Positions 1 through 8,769 of a stretch of DNA of 64,000 bases are shown here, in pieces. The position numbers and the translations under genes are program-made. Below the pieces are notes generated by a model, which did no database searches, was not told where the DNA came from, and saw only the letters and a list, made by a program, of their open reading frames with translations. Source of the stretch: Caulobacteraceae bacterium UBA3198 (GTDB lineage: Bacteria; Pseudomonadota; Alphaproteobacteria; Caulobacterales; Caulobacteraceae); assembly GCA_002363865.1 (NCBI GenBank), contig DEWY01000002.1:186001-250000 (forward strand), in the 5' to 3' direction. Within the stretch, counting starts at the first letter, position 1; each line of letters begins with the position of its first letter.

Positions 1-849
1 GTCCAGGGTGAAGGCGAAGTCGGGCGCGCCGATCAACCACTTCACGGCGGCCAGCAGTCCGAAGACCCCGGCCTGAACCAGCCCCTGCGCCATCCAGAAG
101 ACGAGGCCAGGGTAGTTGGGCGGCGTGGCCGCGGCGCAGGCGGCCGAGGGGCCCTGGCCGTAGGCGAAGGCGCGGCGGATGGTGTAATCCAGGCTCAGCC
201 GGCTGGGGACGGGATCCTCCCAGACGAAGGCGTCCGCCGACCAGGCGAACCGCGCGCCCTCAGCCTTCATCTGGCCAAACAGCAGGTCGTCCTCGCCGCC
301 GATATGGTTGCGTAGCGCCGAGAACGGCGCATGGGGATCGGGCAGAGCCGCCCGGCGCAGCAGGCTGTTGCCACAACCGTAATAGTCCTCAATCACCCCT
401 GTGGAGGCCGGCCCCAGTCGGGAGAAGAAGGTCTCAAGATAGGTCCTGTGGCGGGTGATCTCCGGGGGCGCACGCCCCCGCACGGGACCAAAGACCACGT
501 CGGCGTCGAGGCTCGTGCGGGTCGACAGCAGCCCCGCCAGCCAGTTGGGCGGCGCTTCCTCGTCATCGTCCAGGAAGGCGATCAGCTCCCCCTTCGCCTG
601 GGCCAGTGCTGCATTGCGGGCGTTGGCGACGCCGGCTTTCGGCTCATGAACATAGACCACCGGAAAGGGCGCCTCGGCCGCCAGGGACTCCACGGTCGCC
701 TGGGCCGAAGGAACCTGATCGTTATCGACCACCACCAGTTCCAGGCGCGCCGGGTCCACGCCCTGTTGCGCGAAGACGCTGCGCGCCGCCACGCTCAGGC
801 CCGAGAGGCGGCGTTGGGTGGGGATGACCAGGCTGACCGTTTCCAACAT
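1..849 (-). CDS. Family 2 glycosyltransferase, C-terminus beyond window
   Basis: Translating the minus strand from the ATG at 849 gives 283 codons open to the window edge, so the C-terminus is missing. The N-terminus is a GT-A fold: a Rossmann-like strand start (VSLVIPT), VDND at about residues 41-44 for nucleotide binding, and DDDEEAP at 94-100 as the metal-binding DXD region. GT2 enzymes transfer a sugar from a nucleotide sugar to a growing glycan at the inner face of the cytoplasmic membrane. The start lies 7 nt after the stop of the FemAB-like gene, and a GAGGGG ribosome binding site overlaps the end of that gene, so the two are probably cotranscribed. The sugar and acceptor cannot be told from sequence; exopolysaccharide or cell-envelope glycan is inferred from the partner. 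Confidence 0.85.
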   Translation of the reverse strand, partial: MLETVSLVIPTQRRLSGLSVAARSVFAQQGVDPARLELVVVDNDQVPSAQATVESLAAEAPFPVVYVHEPKAGVANARNAALAQAKGELIAFLDDDEEAPPNWLAGLLSTRTSLDADVVFGPVRGRAPPEITRHRTYLETFFSRLGPASTGVIEDYYGCGNSLLRRAALPDPHAPFSALRNHIGGEDDLLFGQMKAEGARFAWSADAFVWEDPVPSRLSLDYTIRRAFAYGQGPSAACAAATPPNYPGLVFWMAQGLVQAGVFGLLAAVKWLIGAPDFAFTLD

Positions 850-856
850 CTCAGAC

Positions 857-1999
857 TCACCCCTCGATCTCCACGCCGGTGCGGCGCGCCTTGGACGCCA
901 CGGCGTTCGCCAGGCCGCGCACGCGGCCGCCCAGGGTGAGTTCTACGTCCGAGATGGTTTCGAAACGGCGCCGGACCCGGAGCGCGATAGGACCGCAACC
1001 CGCCCCGGCCAGGCGCCAGGCGCCCTCCCCCAGGCGGGAACGCCAGCCTGCGGCGCCGGCGGCCAGGGCCGTGCCGTCGCCGATCTGGCGATGAGTCAGC
1101 GCATAGGGCGCCTTGTAGTGGTCGTGTCCGGGACCGAGGTCATAGGTTCGCAGGCCAAGGTCGGGCATGGCGGCGATGACCTGCAGCAGGAAGAGCTGAC
1201 CCACTGAATAGGCGCCTAGCTCAGGGTCGGTCGCGGCGATCCAGGGATGGTACACGTCCCCCAGGCGCACGCCGAAATGGCCCGCCACCACCCGACCCTC
1301 GACCCGTAGGGTGATCATCAGGCCGCGGAAGTCGCCCTCGGTGTTCGCAAACAGGGTGTCCATCAGCTGCCGCGTCCAGGCCGGCGCCAAGAAATCGTGC
1401 GCGCCCGTGCGCTGGAGCTGTTCGCGCTTCCAGGCGATCAGCTGGTCAAAGGCGGCGCGGTCCTGGTCTGGGGCGCTGAGGGTCAGCTCGCCCAGCTCGC
1501 GGGCGATCTTGCTCTGCAGGCGCCGGTAGTTCTTGAAGCGCTTGGGGCTCTGGGCCCGAAGGGCCTCCAGATAGACGTCCGCGCCCTGGTCAAGTTCGAT
1601 GACATAGGCCGTCCGGTCCGCCCGGACCGCGCCGTCGAACAGGCTTTGCGGATCGATCAGACCGGTGAACCGAAAGGCGCCCAGGCCCGCCTGGGCCAGG
1701 GCCTCGCCCGCCGCCATGGACTCACGACTGACCAAGGCGTGATAGTCCGACAGGGGCGCGCCGATGGGCCGCGCCAGGCCGCCTGTCTTCAAATGGTGCG
1801 GCAGAAATCCGACAGCCTCGCCGTCCTGACGCCAGATCGCCACCCGCGCGTCCGGCCGCACGGCCCCGACGGCCCGGGCGAAATCGGGGCCCAGCAGGGG
1901 CGAAGCGAAGGCCGGGTCGGCGGCGGCGATGGCCCGCCAGGTCGCGATATCATCGCTGGAAAGATCGGCCGGGTGCAGAGTCTGTGTGGCTGACATCAT
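857..1999 (-). CDS. GNAT/FemAB-like acyltransferase (CelD/BcsL type)
   Basis: A 380-aa soluble protein resembling the Acetyltransf_6 (CelD/BcsL, FemAB-like) family: two tandem GNAT-like folds, with a basic segment (SPKRFKNYRRLQSK) near the middle and the family-like stretch GRVVAGHFGVRLGDVYHPW in the second half. Members sit in exopolysaccharide and cellulose gene clusters, and some are thought to acylate sugars or peptides. It is followed after 7 nt by a GT2 glycosyltransferase on the same strand, which supports a role in surface polysaccharide modification. The substrate is unknown. Two adjacent Met codons open the frame; either could be the start. Confidence 0.7.
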   Translation of the reverse strand: MMSATQTLHPADLSSDDIATWRAIAAADPAFASPLLGPDFARAVGAVRPDARVAIWRQDGEAVGFLPHHLKTGGLARPIGAPLSDYHALVSRESMAAGEALAQAGLGAFRFTGLIDPQSLFDGAVRADRTAYVIELDQGADVYLEALRAQSPKRFKNYRRLQSKIARELGELTLSAPDQDRAAFDQLIAWKREQLQRTGAHDFLAPAWTRQLMDTLFANTEGDFRGLMITLRVEGRVVAGHFGVRLGDVYHPWIAATDPELGAYSVGQLFLLQVIAAMPDLGLRTYDLGPGHDHYKAPYALTHRQIGDGTALAAGAAGWRSRLGEGAWRLAGAGCGPIALRVRRRFETISDVELTLGGRVRGLANAVASKARRTGVEIEG

Positions 2000-2055
2000 C
2001 GAGATCCGTTTCAGCCGTCCCGAAGAGGGATCAGCTGTCGGATCCGCTGCAAGCC

Positions 2056-2565
2056 TCAGGCCGACCCGGTTATGGAAAACGCTTTATGAACAATGGCTTG
2101 CAACCAGGAGGCGTCTGCGTCGTCAAAGGCCGACTTCTGGTCTGAATCCACGTCCAGGACGGCGATGAGGCGCTCCTGAGAGTCGAAGACCGGCACGACG
2201 ATCTCGCTGGCCGAGCGGGCGTCGCAGGCGATGTGTCCCGGAAAGGCGTGGACATCCTCGACCACCTGAACCTTGCCTGTCTCGGCCACGGTTCCGCAGA
2301 CGCCGCGGCCAAAGGCGATGCGCAGGCAGCCCAGGGTCCCCTGATAGGGGCCAACCACCAATTCCCGGGGCTTGTCCGGGTCGACCACATAGAAGCCGAT
2401 CCAGAAGAAATGCTCGAAACTGGCCGCCAGCATGGAAGCCACCGTCGCCATGCGGGCGGTGAGATTAGGCTCGCCATCGAGGACAGCGGCGATCTCCTCG
2501 GCAAGGGCGGCGTAACGCTCAGCCTTTTCGGCGGGCAGGATCAGATCATTGAATGCTTCAGCCAT
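2056..2565 (-). CDS. msrC: Free methionine-(R)-sulfoxide reductase, GAF domain
   Basis: A 169-aa single GAF domain protein. It keeps the three cysteines of the fRMsr family at residues 80, 90 and 114 (GCLRIAFGRGVCG, then HIACDARSASEIVVPV). The spacing of 10 and 24 residues equals that of the catalytic and resolving cysteines in the E. coli enzyme. The enzyme reduces free L-methionine-(R)-S-oxide in the cytoplasm using thioredoxin. The length is typical for the family. It stands alone on the minus strand, 56 nt upstream of the FemAB-like gene and 36 nt downstream of a response regulator, with no obvious operon logic. The call is firm because the cysteine pattern separates it from signalling GAF domains. 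Confidence 0.92.
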   Translation of the reverse strand: MAEAFNDLILPAEKAERYAALAEEIAAVLDGEPNLTARMATVASMLAASFEHFFWIGFYVVDPDKPRELVVGPYQGTLGCLRIAFGRGVCGTVAETGKVQVVEDVHAFPGHIACDARSASEIVVPVFDSQERLIAVLDVDSDQKSAFDDADASWLQAIVHKAFSITGSA

Positions 2566-2601
2566 GCCCCCTCCTAGCCGAAGCCGGCTGCGGGGGCGAG
2601 A

Positions 2602-3531
2602 TCAGGCCGCGAGGATCTGCCGGGCGGCGCGCTTGCGGCGGATCAGGGCCTCAAGTCCGCGCACCAGCTTGGCGGCGCCGACGGCGTCGTGATCGTCGCC
2701 TTCCAGGATCTGTCCGAGGACCGAGAGATGGGCTTCGACCACATCGGACTCGCAATGCTCCATGCCGCCCACCTCGCCCGCATAGGCCAGCAGGTCGTCA
2801 GTGGCCCGTTCCAGCATCTTGTCGCGCACCTGACGGGCCCGGAAACGCGTATGCTGCATGACGCGGTAGGTCATCTGCAGGGTGGCGCGGTCGACCCCGC
2901 CCCGGGCGGCGATCAGCCGGCGCATCGCCTCAAGCTCGACGCTGATGGTCTCACGGGCCGCCTGGCGCTCCACCACATCGACCACCTCGTCGGGGTCGCT
3001 GGTCCGGCGCAGGGGACCGGCATAGCTGATTTCCGACTTCCGCCGCCGGTCAGGACCCAGATAGTTGGCGCTGACGATAAAGCTGCGGGGCTGGGTCAGC
3101 ACCGCCTGCAGCCGCGACAGCAAGGCCGCCGGCGTGAAGGGCTTCATGACGAATTCATTGACCCCGGCCTCGCGGGCGGTCTCGACCTCGGCGGCGGTGC
3201 GATGGCCGGTGACCATGATCACCGGAATGGCCGGATTGGGAACCGTATGGTCGCGCGCCACCGCGGCCTGCCGGATCGACCTCGTCAGCTCAAGCCCATC
3301 CATCAGGGGCATGCGCCAGTCCGTGAAGAGGACGTCCGGCTCCTGACGCGCCAGGGCCTGGCGGGCGTTGAGGCCGTCGCTGGCGGCGTAGACGCCGCCC
3401 ACGCCCGCGGCGCGCAACACGTCAACGATCAGCCGGACGGTGTTGGCGTGATCATCCACAACCAACACCTTCAAGCCTGACAGATCGTCAGCCTTAAGGT
3501 TGGCGCTCGGTAAGTGCCGCCGACTGTTCAT
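2602..3531 (-). CDS. Response regulator with uncharacterised helical output domain
   Basis: I place the start at the ATG at 3531, which directly follows a purine-rich GGGGGGCGG; a TTG 57 nt further upstream could also open the frame. This gives 309 aa. Residues about 20-145 form a receiver domain: acidic pair D26/D27, phospho-acceptor D71 in FTDWRMPLMDG and lysine K130 in VMKPFTPA. Residues about 150-309 look largely helical and charged and match no DNA-binding, GGDEF, EAL or HPt motif that I can recognise. No histidine kinase lies alongside, so it is an orphan here. Similar receiver-plus-helical proteins are, from memory, common in Caulobacterales; the output mechanism is unknown. Confidence 0.85.
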   Translation of the reverse strand: MNSRRHLPSANLKADDLSGLKVLVVDDHANTVRLIVDVLRAAGVGGVYAASDGLNARQALARQEPDVLFTDWRMPLMDGLELTRSIRQAAVARDHTVPNPAIPVIMVTGHRTAAEVETAREAGVNEFVMKPFTPAALLSRLQAVLTQPRSFIVSANYLGPDRRRKSEISYAGPLRRTSDPDEVVDVVERQAARETISVELEAMRRLIAARGGVDRATLQMTYRVMQHTRFRARQVRDKMLERATDDLLAYAGEVGGMEHCESDVVEAHLSVLGQILEGDDHDAVGAAKLVRGLEALIRRKRAARQILAA

Positions 3532-3606
3532 CCGCCCCCCGTCCTGGCGAAGATGCCCGCCAGGACTTGAGATGCGGTTTATGGTCAAGGTTAACGGGCG
3601 GCGCCG

Positions 3607-3813
3607 TCACCCCGTCGGGTGGGTCTTCTCTCGGAAGTTGTCCTCGGTCCGCTCGTAGCGATCGGGGTGACGATATTCCTCCCGCGTCGCCTGCTCGGTC
3701 ACCGCATCATTTCGGCGGTCCCGGCGATAATAGCGGAACAGGCCATAGGCGATGGCCAGCCCCAGCAGGGCGGCGCCGACGGGATAGAGAAGCTCCCAAC
3801 TCAGATTCATCAT
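3607..3813 (-). CDS. Small single-pass membrane protein
   Basis: A 68-aa protein beginning with two adjacent ATG codons. An AAGGAG ribosome binding site is 6 nt before the first, which supports 3813 as the start. Residues about 8-27 form one hydrophobic helix (YPVGAALLGLAIAYGLF). A basic segment (RYYRRDRR) follows, then a highly charged hydrophilic tail, so the C-terminus is predicted to be cytoplasmic. I do not recognise a family. It lies between the response regulator and the porin on the same strand. Confidence 0.7.
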   Translation of the reverse strand: MMNLSWELLYPVGAALLGLAIAYGLFRYYRRDRRNDAVTEQATREEYRHPDRYERTEDNFREKTHPTG

Positions 3814-3865
3814 GGCGATCTCCTTTCAAGACCAACGGTCCCGATCGGAGGGGGTTCCCCTTCGC

Positions 3866-5218
3866 CTACCAGTCCACCGCCGTGCGCAGGGTGAGCAGTG
3901 TCTCATCGACGGGGTTGGCGCGCAGCCGCTCGATCCGGGCCTGGATCAGGTTGGCCGACAGCCGCAGCCTCGTGATCGGCAACCAGTTCACCACAAGGCC
4001 ATAGGTCGTCATCTCGCCGCCATCTACCGTCTCATCCGCGAGATCGAGGTGGGTGACCCGCAGGCCGGTCTCCAGCGCGCCCAGGCCGCCCTGTCCCAGG
4101 GGGCGGGCGGGCCGGATGCGGCCGAACACGCCGCTTTCGATGTCATAGGGGCGCGCCTCGCCGGTCCAGCGCCAGGCCGCCTGGGCCGACCAGCCGCTGA
4201 AGTCAGGACCGGAGATCGCCCCGGCATAGTCGACCCCGCCGCCCTCAGCCTGCACCGTAAGGGGCCCAGAGCCGTAGCCGAACTCGAACCCGACAAAGGT
4301 CCCCTCCTCGGCGATGAAGGCGCCGGTGTCGAGAAGTCGCGGAGCCCGGCCGGTTTCGGGGCGCACCCGCAGCCAGACGCCAGGGCCCCTGGCGGGGAGC
4401 TCGGTATGGTAGGCTGACACGCCGAGGTGGAGCGCCGGGTCGCCACTCAGGAGGTCGACATAGCCGCGCGCCGCCACCAGCCACGCCTCCTCCCGCTCGG
4501 TGTCGAGGTCGCTGTCCTCGGTCTCCCCAAACAGGCCGCCGCTGACGCCCCACCGCTCGCCCCAGGCGCGGGCCGCCACGCCCACCCGCCGGCCCGGCGC
4601 AAAGGTGGAGGCGTAGGCTGAGCGCTCAAGGAAGACGGTCTCGTTGCTTGAGGTCAGTTCGTCCAGGGTGATCGGCGGCTTGAAGTAGCCGACGGACAGC
4701 GCCACCGTCTCGGCCGCCTCAAAGGTCAGCATGACATCCTGGAGGGACACCTCGCCGCCGCCGAAGTCGGCCTCGGCCACATAGGACAGCTGCTCGCTCA
4801 GGTCGCCCTTGGCGCCCAGCCGGAACCGTCGCACCTCAGTGCCCGTGCTCTGCGAGCCCTCGTCATTATTGTGGACCAGGGCGTCAAACTGGGCGCGCCC
4901 GCGCAGGGTCGGTGGGGCGAGACCGGACGGCTTTGACGCCGCGGCCGGCGTCGTCTGCGCCGCCCCGCCGGCGAGGTGGATGGGCGCCCCGGCGGGGCGC
5001 GGCGCGGGCTCTGGCGAGCCGCTGACGCTGGGCGCGGCTGCGTCGCTGCGGGCTTCCAGCCGCGCGAGCCGGGCCTCCAGATCGCGGATTTTCGCCGCCT
5101 GGGCCTCTATCAGGGCTGCGACCTCAGGTGACAGAGTCTCCTGCGCGGCCGCCTCGGCGGCGATGAGGCTGATGGCCGCGGCCATCAAGGCGGCCTGGGT
5201 GCGTCTATAAGGGACCAT
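3866..5218 (-). CDS. OprO/OprP-like outer membrane porin
   Basis: A 450-aa precursor with a signal peptide ending near AAAQ (about residue 25). A short heptad segment at about 31-60 (IRDLEARLARLEAR) is probably a trimerising coiled coil, and the rest is an amphipathic beta-barrel pattern. The conserved block of the Porin_O_P family is present (GYFKPPITLDELTSSNETVFLERS), and the protein ends on a strand closing in a tryptophan (TLRTAVDW). Such porins admit phosphate, pyrophosphate or other anions; specificity is not readable here. A GGGAG ribosome binding site is 2-3 nt before the ATG. It is transcribed divergently from the siderophore receptor and shares its upstream region. Confidence 0.82.
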   Translation of the reverse strand: MVPYRRTQAALMAAAISLIAAEAAAQETLSPEVAALIEAQAAKIRDLEARLARLEARSDAAAPSVSGSPEPAPRPAGAPIHLAGGAAQTTPAAASKPSGLAPPTLRGRAQFDALVHNNDEGSQSTGTEVRRFRLGAKGDLSEQLSYVAEADFGGGEVSLQDVMLTFEAAETVALSVGYFKPPITLDELTSSNETVFLERSAYASTFAPGRRVGVAARAWGERWGVSGGLFGETEDSDLDTEREEAWLVAARGYVDLLSGDPALHLGVSAYHTELPARGPGVWLRVRPETGRAPRLLDTGAFIAEEGTFVGFEFGYGSGPLTVQAEGGGVDYAGAISGPDFSGWSAQAAWRWTGEARPYDIESGVFGRIRPARPLGQGGLGALETGLRVTHLDLADETVDGGEMTTYGLVVNWLPITRLRLSANLIQARIERLRANPVDETLLTLRTAVDW

Positions 5219-5317
5219 TACTCCCTATACTGACGGCTGTGCGCCGGCGCCATACCCGCGCCGCCATCGGCGCCCTGCGACCGAAAAGCTTTTGCGACGC
5301 CCTCGCTTCACTGCTAA

Positions 5318-5333
5318 TGCGACTGCGTTTCAA
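5318..5333 (+). promoter_or_regulatory. Putative Fur box before the siderophore receptor
   Basis: TGCGA-CTGCG-TTTCAA lies 25 nt upstream of the receptor ATG at 5359. The same TGCGA-N5-TYTCAA pattern occurs before the PepSY gene and before fbpA. It resembles alphaproteobacterial Fur boxes (an imperfect inverted repeat of TTGAGA-like halves). The ferric uptake regulator call is inference from the motif and the iron-uptake context. Confidence 0.5.
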
Positions 5334-5358
5334 AAACACTGGCTCCCAGGGTCTCCGA

Positions 5359-7518
5359 ATGTCGCGCACCAAGTCCATCCTGCTTTCCGCTTCGGCCATG
5401 GCGCTGAGCCTGGCCCTAGCCCCCGGCGCCCAGGCCCAGGACGGCGAGGTGGAAGTTCAGGAACTGATCATCACCGGTTCACAGGTGCGGTTGCCGGCCG
5501 CCTACGCCGGCGGTCAGGTCGCCCGCGGGGGCCGCGTCGGCCTGTTCGGCGCCCTTGATGTCATGGACAGCCCGTTTTCCTCGACCAACTACACCGAGGA
5601 GCTGGTGCGGGCCCAACAGGCGGTGAGCATCGGCGATGTGCTGAAGAACGAGCCCATGGTCCGGGTCGCCAAGGGCTTCGGAAACTTCCAGGAGCTCTAT
5701 GTCGTCCGCGGCTTCCCCGTCTATTCCGACGACATGACCTATAACGGCGTCTACGGCGTCCTGCCCCGGCAGTTCGTCGCCGCCGAGCTGGTGGAGCGCG
5801 TTGAGGTGTTCCGCGGCGCCAACTCCTTCCTGAACGGCGCAGCGCCGGGCGGCAGCGGCGTCGGCGGCGCCTTCAACGTCGTGCCCAAGCGGGCGGACGA
5901 AGCCCTGACGCGGGCGACCCTCGGCTACGAAACCGGCGGCCAGATCTACGGCGCCTTCGACGCCGCCCGCCGCTTCGGCGCCGAACAGGACTTCGGAGCG
6001 CGCCTGAACCTCGTGCGTCGCGACGGGGAGACCTCGATCTCCGACCAGGAGCGCGAGCTGTCGGTCGCCGCCCTTGGCCTCGACTATGATGACGGTCGGC
6101 TGCGCTTCTCCGCCGACCTCGGCTACCAGGACCACCGCATCGAGGCCCCGCGCCCCAGCGTGACGCCGACCAGCGAAATCCCCGCCGTGCCCGACGCCGA
6201 CGTGAACTTCGCCCAGCCCTGGACCTATACCGACGAGGAGCAGTTGTTCGGCGTGGTCCGCGGCGAGTTCGACTTTTCGACCAACCTGACCGGCTGGGCC
6301 GCCCTGGGCGGCCGTGAGGGCAAGGAAGCCAATGTCCTGGCCAATCCAAGAGCCCTGACGGGCGGCGTCACCAGCGCCTACCGCTTCGACAATACCCGCG
6401 AGGACGAGATCATCTCCGCCGATGCGGGCCTGCGGGCGGCGTTCGCCACCGGCGGCTTCGACCACCTGCTGGTGGCTTCGGTCTCGGCCATCCAGTCGAA
6501 ATCTCGCAACGCCTACGCCTTCTCCAGCTTCGCGGGCTTCGCGGGCGACCTCTACAATCCGGTGGCCGTGCCGCCGCCCGCCCCGACCTTCTTCACCGGC
6601 GGCGACCTGAACAATCCCGGCGTCACCGAGGAGGTGGACAACCGCTCCTTCGCGCTGGCCGACATGATCACCTTCTGGGACGGCCGGATGATCGCCACCC
6701 TCGGCGCCCGTTTCCAGGAAATCGAGACCACCTCGTTCAATTATGATACCGGCGTCCAGGTGTCTCAGTACGCCGATGACGCCGTCACCCCGGCCTTTGG
6801 CCTGGTCTACAAGGCCACGGAAGCCGTCTCGGTCTACGCCAACTACGCTGAAGCCCTGACCCCGGGCCAGATCGCGCCCGGCACGGTGGGCGCCATCCCA
6901 ATCCTGAACGCCGGCGAGATCACCGCCCCCTTCCGCAGCAAGCAGTACGAGGCGGGCGTCAAGTTCGACCAGGGGACCTTCGGCGGGACGGTCAGCGTCT
7001 TCTCCATCACCCAGCCCAGCGCCATCGTGGTCGCCAATCGCTTCGTCGTCGACGGCGAACAGACGCATCGCGGGGTCGAGCTCAGCCTCTATGGCGAGCC
7101 GACGCCTGGCCTGCGCGTGCTGGGCGGGGCGACGGTGCTGAACGCCGAGCGCGAGCGCACCCAGGGCGGAACCTTCGATGGCAAGACCGCCATCGGCGTG
7201 CCTGAGCACCAGGCCAACCTGAACGTCGAATACGATCTGCCCGCCCTGCCCGGCCTCACCCTCGATGGCCGCATCGTCTATACCGGCGAGCAGTTCACCA
7301 ACGAGGCCAACACCCTGGAGCTGGATGCCTGGACCCGCCTGGACCTGGGGGTGCGCTACGCCTTCGAGACCCAGGGCAGGCCGCTCACCCTGCGGGCCCG
7401 GGTGGAGAACGTCACCGACGAGGCCGACTGGCTCTCGGCCGGCGGTTATCCTGGCGCCAACTATCTGGTCCTGGGGACCCCGCGGACCTTCATCGTTTCG
7501 GCCTCGGTGGACTTCTGA
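5359..7518 (+). CDS. TonB-dependent siderophore receptor
   Basis: The frame is open from 5239, but the ATG at 5359 is preferred: it begins a clean signal peptide (MSRTKSILLSASAMALSLALAPGA, cleaved near AQAQ) and gives 719 aa. A TonB box-like segment (VQELIITGS) follows. The plug domain is typical of siderophore receptors (SIGDVLKNEPMVRV, ELYVVRGF, VERVEVFRGANSFLNG, GSGVGGAFNVVPKRA). A 22-strand-type barrel ends in a terminal strand with Phe (IVSASVDF). It imports ferric siderophores through the outer membrane, energised by TonB-ExbBD. A Fur-like box lies just upstream, and PepSY and FbpABC genes follow. The ligand cannot be predicted. Confidence 0.92.
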   Translation: MSRTKSILLSASAMALSLALAPGAQAQDGEVEVQELIITGSQVRLPAAYAGGQVARGGRVGLFGALDVMDSPFSSTNYTEELVRAQQAVSIGDVLKNEPMVRVAKGFGNFQELYVVRGFPVYSDDMTYNGVYGVLPRQFVAAELVERVEVFRGANSFLNGAAPGGSGVGGAFNVVPKRADEALTRATLGYETGGQIYGAFDAARRFGAEQDFGARLNLVRRDGETSISDQERELSVAALGLDYDDGRLRFSADLGYQDHRIEAPRPSVTPTSEIPAVPDADVNFAQPWTYTDEEQLFGVVRGEFDFSTNLTGWAALGGREGKEANVLANPRALTGGVTSAYRFDNTREDEIISADAGLRAAFATGGFDHLLVASVSAIQSKSRNAYAFSSFAGFAGDLYNPVAVPPPAPTFFTGGDLNNPGVTEEVDNRSFALADMITFWDGRMIATLGARFQEIETTSFNYDTGVQVSQYADDAVTPAFGLVYKATEAVSVYANYAEALTPGQIAPGTVGAIPILNAGEITAPFRSKQYEAGVKFDQGTFGGTVSVFSITQPSAIVVANRFVVDGEQTHRGVELSLYGEPTPGLRVLGGATVLNAERERTQGGTFDGKTAIGVPEHQANLNVEYDLPALPGLTLDGRIVYTGEQFTNEANTLELDAWTRLDLGVRYAFETQGRPLTLRARVENVTDEADWLSAGGYPGANYLVLGTPRTFIVSASVDF

Positions 7519-7581
7519 TCACCGGTTGCGGGCCGGGGGCGAGGGCATTGGTCCGTTGCGTCCCGGCCCAGAACCGCCTAG

Positions 7582-7597
7582 TTGAAAGCAATTCGCA
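7582..7597 (-). promoter_or_regulatory. Putative Fur box before the PepSY gene
   Basis: Read on the minus strand this is TGCGA-ATTGC-TTTCAA, the same arrangement found before the receptor and fbpA. It lies 23 nt upstream of the ATG at 7621. A TTG that could serve as an earlier start for the PepSY gene falls inside the box, which argues for the downstream ATG. Confidence 0.45.
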
Positions 7598-7620
7598 AAC
7601 GCAGCCCGCCTAAACCCCGC

Positions 7621-8769
7621 ATGACCCGCAACACCGTCCGCGCCTGGTCCGTGGTCCACAAGTGGACCAGCCTCGTCTCGACGGCCTTCATGCTGATGCT
7701 GTGCCTCACCGGCCTGCCGCTGATCTTCCACCACGAGATCGATGAGGCCCTGGGAACCCACGGGACCTACGAGGCGCCGCCCCTGGGGACGCCGACCCTC
7801 AGCCTCGACCGCATGATGGCCGTCGCCCTGGCTGAACGGCCTGGCGAGGTCCCGCTCTATCTGAGCTTCGATGAAGACCGGCCGGTGATCAACGTCACCA
7901 CCGGGCCGCGACCCGACGCCGATGATGCGGCCATGCACTTCGCCTCCTTCGACTGGACGAGCGCGCAGGCCCTGCCGCCCCATCCGCAGGGCGGGGTCAT
8001 GGACTTCATCCTGACCCTGCACATCGAGATGTTCATGGGCCTGCCCGGCATGCTGTTCCTGGGCTTCATGGGGCTTGTCGTCTTCGCCGCCATCGTCTCG
8101 GGCGTGGTGCTCTACGCCCCCTTCATGCGGAAGCTGGACTTCGGGTTCGTGCGGGTCACCCGCTCAACCCGGGTCAAGTGGCTCGACTACCACAACCTGC
8201 TGGGCGTGGTGACCGTGGCCTGGCTGAGCGTCGTGACCCTGACCGGGACCATCAACACCCTGTCGCTGCCGATCATCCAGTACTGGCAGGCCGACCAGCT
8301 GGCCCAGATGACCGCCCCCTATCGCAACCTGCCGCCGGCCCGCGCCGAGGCCTCGATCCAGCAGGCGGTGGACACCGCGCTGGCCGCGGCCCCGAACATG
8401 CGCGTGCAGTTCGTCGCCTTCCCCGGCGTGGCCTATTCCACGCAGCACCACTACGCCGTCTTCATGCAGGGCGACACGCCGCTCACCAAGCACCTGCTGA
8501 CCCCGGCCCTGATCGACGCCCGCACTGGGGATCTCACCGCCATCCGCCCCATGCCCTGGTACGCCCAGGCCCTGCTGCTGTCGGGGCCGCTGCACTTTGG
8601 CGACTATGGCGGCCTGCCGTTGAAGATCCTCTGGGCCCTGCTCGACATCGCCGCCATCGTCGTGCTGGGCAGCGGCCTCTATCTGTGGCTCAGCCGGCGC
8701 CGCGCGCCCGCCAGCGATCCCGTGGTCGCCCAGCTGGGCGACCGGCCAGCCCTCGCGCCGGCGGAATGA
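7621..8769 (+). CDS. PepSY-associated TM helix membrane protein
   Basis: A 382-aa inner membrane protein of the PepSY-TM family, chosen from the ATG at 7621. It has an N-terminal helix preceded by VVHKW (a family-typical His) at about 10-35, a periplasmic region, then helices around 150 (GFMGLVVFAAIVSGVVLY), 200 and 345-370 (DIAAIVVLGSGLYLWLS). These proteins occur beside TonB siderophore receptors and are thought to reduce ferric siderophores or assist iron release, probably with haem bound by membrane histidines; that role is inference. It lies 102 nt downstream of the receptor, has its own Fur-like box, and overlaps the next small gene by 4 nt. Confidence 0.85.
   Translation: MTRNTVRAWSVVHKWTSLVSTAFMLMLCLTGLPLIFHHEIDEALGTHGTYEAPPLGTPTLSLDRMMAVALAERPGEVPLYLSFDEDRPVINVTTGPRPDADDAAMHFASFDWTSAQALPPHPQGGVMDFILTLHIEMFMGLPGMLFLGFMGLVVFAAIVSGVVLYAPFMRKLDFGFVRVTRSTRVKWLDYHNLLGVVTVAWLSVVTLTGTINTLSLPIIQYWQADQLAQMTAPYRNLPPARAEASIQQAVDTALAAAPNMRVQFVAFPGVAYSTQHHYAVFMQGDTPLTKHLLTPALIDARTGDLTAIRPMPWYAQALLLSGPLHFGDYGGLPLKILWALLDIAAIVVLGSGLYLWLSRRRAPASDPVVAQLGDRPALAPAE

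Noticed and set aside
3560..3600. TTAAC-containing site before the response regulator as a CtrA box
   Set aside because: The TTAA-N7-TTAA spacing is not met; only a half site is present.
5479..7209. Antisense frame of 576 codons across the siderophore receptor
   Set aside because: It mirrors receptor codons, with Gly/Ala/Asp-rich text and no domain.
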